Notes under the pieces: model-generated | What the model was told of the DNA's origin: nothing | Databases searched by the model: none | Seen by the model: only the letters and a program-made list of their open reading frames with translations | Source of the DNA: an uncultured bacterium | GTDB taxonomy: Bacteria > Bacillota > Clostridia > Oscillospirales > Ruminococcaceae | Reading direction: 5' to 3' | Assembly (NCBI GenBank): GCA_905215965.1 | Contig: CAJMSD010000003.1 | Location: 1-64,000 of the forward strand | DNA length: 64,000 nucleotides | Position numbers and translations under genes: made by a program | Shown here: piece after piece, positions 57,666 to 64,000 of the stretch | Layout of the letters: each line of letters opens with the position of its first letter | How positions within the stretch are numbered: position 1 is the stretch's first letter

Positions 57666-57695
57666 TGTATTATGCCTTTCTGTACATAAAATTAA

Positions 57696-58907
57696 TTACA
57701 TTAAACTATCAAGTCTTACCTTAATTTCTTCAAGGAATGTTTTGGAATCCACTTTCTTTTTGTTTTCAAGCTTTGAGATCATATAAAGATCGCCTGTCAT
57801 GATTCCTTCCTCGATAGTCTTTATTGTAGCTTTTTCAAGCTTATCTGCAAATTCGCAAAGATCGGCAGTGCCGTCAAGCTCGCCTCTCTTGCGCAGAGCG
57901 CCGCTCCATGCAAAAATTGTTGCAACAGAGTTTGTCGATGTTTCCTCGCCCTTGAGGTACTTATAATAATGACGCTGAACTGTGCCGTGCGCTGCTTCAT
58001 ATTCATAAATTCCATCGGGAGATACAAGAACGGAGGTCATCATAGCAAGACTGCCATAAGCTGTCGAAACCATATCCGACATTACGTCGCCGTCATAATT
58101 CTTGCAAGCCCAGATATATCCGCCGTTTGAACGAATAACTCTTGCAACGGCATCGTCTATAAGCGTATAGAAATACTCTATTCCTGCTTCTTCATATTTT
58201 TCCTTGTACTCATTATCATAAATTTCCTGGAAGATATCCTTGAAACGATGATCGTACTTCTTTGAAATGGTATCCTTTGTTGCAAACCAAACGTCCTGCT
58301 TCAGATCAAGGCCGTAGTTCAGGCAAGCTCTTGCAAAGCCTGCAATGCTGTCGTCAAGATTGTGAAGTCCCTGAATTATACCGTCGCACTTAGAAAAATC
58401 GTGGATAAGCTCGCGTGTTTCATTGCCGTCCTTATCTGTTACGACAAGCTCAGCTTTGCTTCCCTGTTCAACGCGCATTTCGGTATTTTTGTAAACGTCA
58501 CCGTAAGCATGACGCGCAATAGTTATCGGCTTAGTCCATGTAGGAATATAAGGCTCGATGCCCTTTACGATGATAGGCGTGCGGAATACCGTACCGTCAA
58601 GAGCAGCACGGATCGTTCCGTTAGGAGATTTCCACATCTGTGTCAGATTGTATTCCGGCATTCTTGCGGCATTAGGCGTAATGGTCGCGCACTTTACGGC
58701 AACTCCGTATTTCTTTGTAGCCTCGGCAGAATCCCAAGTAACCTGATCCTTTGTTTTTTCACGATGCTCAAGTCCGAGATCATAATATTCCGTATTAAGA
58801 TCAACGTATGGTTCAAGAAGGATCTCCTTTATCCATTTCCAGAGAATTCTGGTCATCTCATCGCCGTCCATTTCGACGAGCGGAGTTTTCATAGTAATTT
58901 TAGCCAT
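57696..58907 (-). CDS. icd: NADP-dependent isocitrate dehydrogenase
   Basis: A 403-residue enzyme of the dimeric, eukaryote-like subfamily II: PLVEMDGDEMTRILW, the isocitrate-binding KSPNGTIRAALDGTVFR, and AHGTVQRHYYKYLKGE near the C-terminus with NADP-discriminating residues. It makes 2-oxoglutarate for glutamate. GGAGG precedes the ATG. It stands in an operon with aconitase and a small membrane protein; no citrate synthase is in the window. Confidence 0.95.
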   Translation of the reverse strand: MAKITMKTPLVEMDGDEMTRILWKWIKEILLEPYVDLNTEYYDLGLEHREKTKDQVTWDSAEATKKYGVAVKCATITPNAARMPEYNLTQMWKSPNGTIRAALDGTVFRTPIIVKGIEPYIPTWTKPITIARHAYGDVYKNTEMRVEQGSKAELVVTDKDGNETRELIHDFSKCDGIIQGLHNLDDSIAGFARACLNYGLDLKQDVWFATKDTISKKYDHRFKDIFQEIYDNEYKEKYEEAGIEYFYTLIDDAVARVIRSNGGYIWACKNYDGDVMSDMVSTAYGSLAMMTSVLVSPDGIYEYEAAHGTVQRHYYKYLKGEETSTNSVATIFAWSGALRKRGELDGTADLCEFADKLEKATIKTIEEGIMTGDLYMISKLENKKKVDSKTFLEEIKVRLDSLM

Positions 58908-59000
58908 TGGTAGTTACCTCCATTTAATGATATTTTTCAACGGAAAACACGCAAGCGGCTGACTTACAAAACCATGAGTCAGTCCCTGCGCAATGCTGCC

Positions 59001-59225
59001 TTAATGCAATAGAACCATGCAAACGATCATTGCCGCTGCACCTATTACCAAAGAGATAATATTGATCTTTTTCTGCTCCATATCAGGCTTTACCGTCTGC
59101 AAAAGAATATTTACGCCAAAATAAACCACAAGAGTTACAACAAGCGCAATGACGTCTTCTTTTGTTTTCAGATGAACGCGATGAACACGAGCTGCTGTTA
59201 TATTTAATAAATTAAGCAAATTCAT
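59001..59225 (-). CDS. Small membrane protein between aconitase and isocitrate dehydrogenase genes
   Basis: A 74-residue protein with a short N-terminal amphipathic stretch (MNLLNLLNITAARVH) and two hydrophobic helices (about 27-45 and 54-73) joined by KPDMEQKKIN. I recognise no family. ATG 59225 has a weak GCGAG/GAGTG site upstream; a GTG three codons earlier is also possible. It lies 18 bp after the aconitase stop. Possibly a membrane tether or regulator; no evidence beyond context. Confidence 0.65.
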   Translation of the reverse strand: MNLLNLLNITAARVHRVHLKTKEDVIALVVTLVVYFGVNILLQTVKPDMEQKKINIISLVIGAAAMIVCMVLLH

Positions 59226-59243
59226 TTCGATCACTCGCTTATA

Positions 59244-61181
59244 TTACTTCATAGCTTCTCTTGTATAGTCAAGAAGTCCGCCTGCAAGCATTATATCCTT
59301 TGTACGTCCGCTAAGCTCGCAAAGAACAGGTATCTCCTTACCGTTTGTCTTATTTACAACAGTAAGCTCGGATCTGCCCTCTTCTACAGCCTTTCTAACG
59401 TCAGCGAGAACCAGCTCGTCTCCCTGAGATATATTATCATAATCTGCTTCATTGACAAATGTAAGCGGAAGGATTCCTGCATTAATAAGGTTAGCTCTGT
59501 GGATTCTTGCAAAAGATTTTACAAGAACAGCCTTTACGCCAAGATAAAGAGGAGCAAGAGCAGCGTGCTCTCTCGAAGAGCCCTGACCGTAATTTGAACC
59601 GCCTACGATAATGCTCTTGCCAAGCTCCTTAGCTCTTGTCGGGAAGCTTTCATCGCATACAGCAAAGCAATGCTGCGAAATAGCGGGAATATTTGAACGA
59701 AGAGGAAGAATTTTTGCTCCGGCAGGCATGATATGATCGGTCGTTATATTATCGCCGACTTTGAGTGAACACGGAGCATCGATAGTCTCCATAAGAGGAG
59801 CGGTTTCGGGGAATGGCTTAATGTTTGGACCTCTGAGGATCTCTACGCTGTCCATTTCAGCCTCGGAAACCGGAGGAACTACCATATTATCGTTGATCGT
59901 GAACACTTCCGGAAGCTTGAATTCAGGCATATCGCCAAGCTCTCTCGGATCTGTCAGAACGCCTGTGAGAGCGGAAGCCGCTGCCATTTCAGGAGAAACA
60001 AGGTAGATCTGACCGTCCTTTGTTCCGGAGCGTCCCTCAAAGTTTCTGTTAAAGGTTCTGAGAGAAATACCCTTTGAATTCGGTGACTGTCCCATACCGA
60101 TACAAGGACCGCAAGCGCTTTCGAGAATTCTTGCTCCTGCTTCGATAAGGTCGGAAAGAGCGCCGTTCTGCGCAAGCATATTGAGAACCTGCTTTGAACC
60201 CGGAGCTATAGAAAGGGATACATCGGGGTGAACCGTCTTGCCTTTAAGAATATGCGCAACCTTAAGCATATCAAGAAGCGATGAATTTGTACATGAACCG
60301 ATACATACCTGATCGATCTTGAGATTTCCTATCTCCTGAACGCTCTTTACATTGTCAGGCGAATGAGGACAAGCAGCAAGCGGAACAAGCTCGCTGAGAT
60401 CAATATTAAGCTCCTCATCGTAAACAGCGTCATCATCGGCAGCAAGAGGAGTCCATACCTCTTCACGGCACTGTGCTTTAAGGAACTGCTTTGTGATCTC
60501 GTCTGACGGGAAGATAGATGTGGTAGCGCCAAGCTCTGCGCCCATATTGGTAATTGTTGCACGTTCGGGAACGGAAAGAGTCTTAACGCCGTCTCCGCAG
60601 TATTCTATAACTTTGCCAACGCCGCCCTTGACCGACATTCTTCTGAGAACTTCAAGGATCACGTCTTTAGCAGCTACCCACGGTCTGAGCTTTCCTGTAA
60701 GATTTACTTTGACAACCTTCGGGCAGGTTATATAATATGCGCCGCCGCCCATTGCAACAGCTACGTCAAGTCCGCCTGCACCGATAGCTATCATACCGAT
60801 ACCGCCTCCGGTTGGAGTATGGCTGTCAGAACCGATAAGAGTCTTGCCGGGAACGCCGAATCTTTCAAGGTGTACCTGATGACAAATACCGTTTCCGGGT
60901 CTTGAGAAATAAATTCCATGCTTCTTTGCAACGCTGCCGATGAATCTGTGGTCGTCGGCGTTTTCAAATCCGCTCTGGAGAGTATTATGGTCTATGTATG
61001 CAACAGAGCGTTCTGTTTTCACTCTCGGAACTCCCATTGCTTCAAATTCGAGATATGCCATAGTTCCGGTTGCATCCTGAGTAAGGGTCTGATCGATTTT
61101 TATACCGATTTCCTTTCCCTTTATCATTTCACCGTCAACAAGGTGAACTTTGAGTATTTTTTCAGTAAGAGTTAAACCCAT
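59244..61181 (-). CDS. acnA: Aconitate hydratase
   Basis: A 645-residue [4Fe-4S] dehydratase interconverting citrate and isocitrate. Cluster cysteines are in CIGSCTNSS and SACGPCIGMG; other signatures are SDSHTPTGGGIGM, the TTDHIMPAG swivel-domain start and GGSNYGQGSSREHAA. The ~650 length is that of the mitochondrial/archaeal-type short aconitases rather than ~890-residue AcnA or AcnB. ATG 61181 has AAAGGA 9 nt upstream. First gene of the operon with icd and rex. Confidence 0.93.
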   Translation of the reverse strand: MGLTLTEKILKVHLVDGEMIKGKEIGIKIDQTLTQDATGTMAYLEFEAMGVPRVKTERSVAYIDHNTLQSGFENADDHRFIGSVAKKHGIYFSRPGNGICHQVHLERFGVPGKTLIGSDSHTPTGGGIGMIAIGAGGLDVAVAMGGGAYYITCPKVVKVNLTGKLRPWVAAKDVILEVLRRMSVKGGVGKVIEYCGDGVKTLSVPERATITNMGAELGATTSIFPSDEITKQFLKAQCREEVWTPLAADDDAVYDEELNIDLSELVPLAACPHSPDNVKSVQEIGNLKIDQVCIGSCTNSSLLDMLKVAHILKGKTVHPDVSLSIAPGSKQVLNMLAQNGALSDLIEAGARILESACGPCIGMGQSPNSKGISLRTFNRNFEGRSGTKDGQIYLVSPEMAAASALTGVLTDPRELGDMPEFKLPEVFTINDNMVVPPVSEAEMDSVEILRGPNIKPFPETAPLMETIDAPCSLKVGDNITTDHIMPAGAKILPLRSNIPAISQHCFAVCDESFPTRAKELGKSIIVGGSNYGQGSSREHAALAPLYLGVKAVLVKSFARIHRANLINAGILPLTFVNEADYDNISQGDELVLADVRKAVEEGRSELTVVNKTNGKEIPVLCELSGRTKDIMLAGGLLDYTREAMK

Positions 61182-61212
61182 TAAGATCATTCCTTTCAAT
61201 AATACTACTTTA

Positions 61213-61242
61213 ATTTTACAACAAAACCATATACTTTGTCAA
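61213..61242 (-). promoter_or_regulatory. Promoter of the aconitase-icd-rex operon
   Basis: -35 TTGACA (61237-61242), 18-bp spacer, -10 TAAAAT (61213-61218) on the minus strand. Confidence 0.6.
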
Positions 61243-61292
61243 GAATTAATCAAACTATTTTGAAAATATATTTATAACAGCTTTTTTTCGTG

Positions 61293-61323
61293 AAAAAAGC
61301 CGACACCATAAGGCATCGGCTTT
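61293..61323 (-). terminator. Terminator of the GH9 gene
   Basis: Stem AAAGCCGA/TCGGCTTT, loop 12 nt, followed by TTTTTT on the minus strand, 15 bp after the GH9 stop. Confidence 0.85.
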
Positions 61324-61338
61324 ACGATCAAAATATAA

Positions 61339-64000
61339 TTATGTTAAATAACTTTCAGGCAGCGAATCAATAGAAAGCGCAAGGAATTTCTGTACCGAAA
61401 CAGCATCGTTAGAGCTTATTCCGTCACCGTTCTGATAAACGTCGGCAATTTTTTGTGCCTTATCGCTCAAAGGATAGCTTTCCTTATCAGCCGAATGGCA
61501 AAGAATAGTTACAACATCGTCGATATCTACGTATCCGCTAAGATCGGCATCTCCCCACAGTACAGTGCTGTCGCCGGCAGAAGTACCGTCAGGCTCTACG
61601 CCCCATACAAGCTCATCGTCAGCATAAAGTGTGACCTTATCTGTGATAGCTGCTGCGTCATTGTCGTCCTCGAAGCTTACAAGATCGGAATAACTGTAAT
61701 CATTGGTCGAATCCCAGATGGTATCATATGTTTCGGGATTCATTTTATTGAGAAGTCCGAACTGGAATACACGGCTTCCGTAGAAATCGCAGTTCTGCCA
61801 CGAAATTTCAATGTAATAAGTTCCGTTATCGTCATATTTTACAGGTTCGGAGATCATCGCGGAATTTTTTCCGTCGGTAAAGCTTTTCTCCTGATCGTAA
61901 TCGACACGGGTCTCGATAAAGCTTACATCTTCGCCGATATCAAGCTGCTCGCCGATATTAAAATAATATCTTGCTTTCAAGTTGCTCTCAAACTTAGGAG
62001 GATTAATGGTTCTGTTATGAACCACGATCTTTATTTGTATGCCTGCGTCTGTCTCCTGAGCTTTTCCGGCAGATATATAAAGACCTGTAGGAAGCGGATT
62101 TCCGTCAGCGTCTACCTGATCGTAGCCGGCTGCATTTTCCGACATATCGAAACCGGGTTTAAGATAATTATCCTTTTCGTGCATTTTGCCTTCCGAGCCG
62201 TAGAAATGATACAGACCCGCAAGATCTCCGCACAATCCGGCATTATAGTCGTCGGTGACTTCATTATAAATATAGTCCTTAGTGATATCACTGTGATAGT
62301 CGTCAAGATCAGGACCGCCTACGAGCGCGCCCCATAATGTATGAACCTGTACCTCCGGATCTTCCATGCTCTGAGTTGCCGAGCAATGCGACGATCTGTG
62401 GTGCGGCTGTGAAGCATAGTTATTTCCGTAACCGACAATGTAAGAATATCCCATCGGATTATCGCCGAGAACATATTCCATCTGATCCTTAGCCCAATCG
62501 GCAAATGTAAGGTCTCCCGTTTCCTTTGCGTAGACCATTGCGCAGAGTCCTGCCGCCGTATTGTATCTTGCGCTTCCGTAACCTGAAACTACCGCCCAGC
62601 CGTTAGGAGACTTAGCTATGAAGTTTCCGCCCTGTTCCGGAAGATCAGGGATCTGTGCCGGATCGATCGTTTCGTTCCACAGCATATCGTCCATTCCGAA
62701 GTATTTGTGAGTTGTTACGGGAACGCAGTAATTTGCGGTTTTTGCAGTCTCCTCGTCAACGCCCGACCAAAATTCAAGATTCCAGCGGAAAATATACCAG
62801 TCTCTCTTGATATTTGTTACAGGAGCAAGCTTTGCAAAAACTCCTCCCCATACCGTATCCCAGCAATGAACCCAGATATTCTGCCAGCAGTTTCCCGTAT
62901 CGGAGATTATTCTTTTAAGGTATCCCGTATATGGGTGAGCGCCTTTTGCATTTACGGTATCTTCATCGACCGCAATAATATCGTCGATGTAATCGTAATT
63001 TTCGGTGCAGTAATACAGCCATACGGCAGCCCATGCAAGCTCGTCGTAATCATAGCTTGAGGTATAAAATCCGCCGTCATAGCCAAGACTTGTCGCAGTA
63101 GGAGTAGTTGCTCCGTCATCAAGAATTTCGCTGTGAGTTTCTACGGCAAAATCATAAAGCGCGGTCGCATATTTAAGGCATTTTTCGGCATATTCGGGAT
63201 CTGTATCCTTAAAATTAAGGTAATTAACAGCAAGAGAAGCTGCCGCGCCTGCGCATTGATCCGATGCAGGCATTTCCGTAGTCGCAAAATATGCCGGTCT
63301 CTTTACGGCGCACGAAGAAGAAGCTACAAAAGTATTATCCACCTGAAGCTCAGGCGCACACCAGTAGTTATGATCGTTATTTCCCTCGCCCACCTGATAG
63401 CAATAAGCTATGACATGATCGTTATCGTCAAGGAAAGTAGCCTTCATAAAATAATCGTTGATCCATCTTAATTCGTCTTCAACGTGCTTCTGTAAGCCCA
63501 TATCTATGTAGTCATCGCGGAATTCATAATAACCCCAGCCGATAGTTGAAGCCGAATAGCTTCCGGGAAGTCCGAATTTAACATGATCTCCGGCATCATG
63601 CCAGCCGCCTGTCAGGTCAACGCAGCCGTCTCCGTCGGGATCAAGATACTTGATATTTTCATTGATAAATTCATTCGACATATTGACGCCGACATAAAGT
63701 CCCTCGGCAGAGCTTGAACCGCCGTCGCCTTTTCCGTCATAGTCGCCAAGACCGCCGTCACCCTTGTCCTCGGAAGTACCGGTATTTACCTTCGGCATAG
63801 GATTCATAGGCTGAAGAGGTATAACGGCATCTTTGACATGGCAGTTTCCTCGCCATGAATAATAGCCATCGTCGGCAACCTCGTCGCCGCACTTATTTGC
63901 GTCATAAAAACAAAGCGCAAGCTGAAGCGCTTCTGTGAAATTATCATAATTATTCGGATTTTCGGGATCGATCACCGCAGCATTTACAGCAGATGCAAAC
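61339..64000 (-). CDS. GH9 cellulase with CBM3-like domain and dockerin, 5' end outside window
   Basis: An open frame of 887 codons continuing off the window; upstream residues FASAVNAAVIDPENP look like the end of a signal peptide. Domains seen: GH9 catalytic module with WRGNCHVKDA, the nucleophile-region GGWHDAGDHVKFG, and the acid/base region NEVTDDYNAGLCGDLAGLY; it is interrupted near its N-terminus by a Gly/Asp-rich insert (DKGDGGLGDYDGKGDGG). A CBM3c-like module follows (about 640-770), then a type I dockerin (GDADLSGYVDIDDVV and VYQNGDGISSNDAVSV). A processive endoglucanase assembled into a cellulosome is inferred. Confidence 0.9.
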   Translation of the reverse strand, partial: FASAVNAAVIDPENPNNYDNFTEALQLALCFYDANKCGDEVADDGYYSWRGNCHVKDAVIPLQPMNPMPKVNTGTSEDKGDGGLGDYDGKGDGGSSSAEGLYVGVNMSNEFINENIKYLDPDGDGCVDLTGGWHDAGDHVKFGLPGSYSASTIGWGYYEFRDDYIDMGLQKHVEDELRWINDYFMKATFLDDNDHVIAYCYQVGEGNNDHNYWCAPELQVDNTFVASSSCAVKRPAYFATTEMPASDQCAGAAASLAVNYLNFKDTDPEYAEKCLKYATALYDFAVETHSEILDDGATTPTATSLGYDGGFYTSSYDYDELAWAAVWLYYCTENYDYIDDIIAVDEDTVNAKGAHPYTGYLKRIISDTGNCWQNIWVHCWDTVWGGVFAKLAPVTNIKRDWYIFRWNLEFWSGVDEETAKTANYCVPVTTHKYFGMDDMLWNETIDPAQIPDLPEQGGNFIAKSPNGWAVVSGYGSARYNTAAGLCAMVYAKETGDLTFADWAKDQMEYVLGDNPMGYSYIVGYGNNYASQPHHRSSHCSATQSMEDPEVQVHTLWGALVGGPDLDDYHSDITKDYIYNEVTDDYNAGLCGDLAGLYHFYGSEGKMHEKDNYLKPGFDMSENAAGYDQVDADGNPLPTGLYISAGKAQETDAGIQIKIVVHNRTINPPKFESNLKARYYFNIGEQLDIGEDVSFIETRVDYDQEKSFTDGKNSAMISEPVKYDDNGTYYIEISWQNCDFYGSRVFQFGLLNKMNPETYDTIWDSTNDYSYSDLVSFEDDNDAAAITDKVTLYADDELVWGVEPDGTSAGDSTVLWGDADLSGYVDIDDVVTILCHSADKESYPLSDKAQKIADVYQNGDGISSNDAVSVQKFLALSIDSLPESYLT

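Noticed and set aside
1..64000. CRISPR array, rRNA operon or insertion sequence
   Set aside because: None seen: no regularly spaced repeats, no rRNA sequence and no transposase gene.

Overview
The window looks like a chromosome segment from a cellulosome-forming, anaerobic, low-GC Firmicute of the Ruminococcus type (Oscillospiraceae). The support is two secreted proteins ending in type I dockerins (one a GH9 cellulase), two lipoproteins with cohesin-like sequence, a class D-like sortase locus, an agr-type quorum system, acetate kinase, and a succinate-forming fumarate reductase branch. Species cannot be fixed from the sequence alone.

Layout. 1-951 is the end of an integrated mobile element that is visibly richer in G+C than its surroundings. 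It carries an excisionase-like gene and ends at a 45-nt 3' fragment of a tRNA-Arg(CCU) gene. 1030-6938 holds an orphan SUKH-3 immunity-like gene, a TauE/SafE transporter, an agrCA-type two-component pair without its peptide genes, and a four-gene PHP/TSCPD/YdcF operon. 7019-12437 is an operon of RNA modification enzymes (rsmI, trmN6-like, mnmA, tmcAL) with a HAD hydrolase and a C39-like lipoprotein inside it. 12545-31970 mixes housekeeping genes (ackA, metY, ftsH, PPTase, htrA, M18 peptidase, coaE, tsaC, prfA) with surface functions (two tandem lipoproteins and a three-gene sortase module). 32572-37154 has a large dockerin protein, a receiver-less Spo0A DNA-binding domain protein and an agrBD pair. 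The agrBD promoter carries phased direct repeats.

37179-43874 is a six-gene operon not recognised as any described pathway: diacylglycerol/undecaprenol kinase, a CDP-archaeol-synthase-like cytidylyltransferase, a UbiA prenyltransferase, a PEP-synthase/rifampin-phosphotransferase-like enzyme, an AMP-forming ligase and a GNAT protein. The joints are overlapping or nearly so, and it suggests a prenyl or ether lipid or lipid-linked metabolite.

44085-56596 is the most coherent system. One minus-strand run encodes malate dehydrogenase (LDH-like, with the MDH-specifying Arg), fumarase, HdrBCA, MvhD, two Fe-S proteins, an FNR-like flavoprotein, fumarate reductase Fe-S and flavoprotein subunits, and an AspT-type transporter. 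Read together it is an oxaloacetate-to-succinate pathway. NADH is probably oxidised by a Flx-Hdr electron-bifurcating complex that would reduce ferredoxin while driving a soluble fumarate reductase. No membrane cytochrome b subunit is present.

57024-61242 is an aconitase / small membrane protein / isocitrate dehydrogenase / Rex operon (the oxidative branch to 2-oxoglutarate plus the NADH-sensing repressor), lying just upstream of the reductive branch. The window ends inside a GH9-CBM3-dockerin cellulase (61339-64000, 5' end missing).
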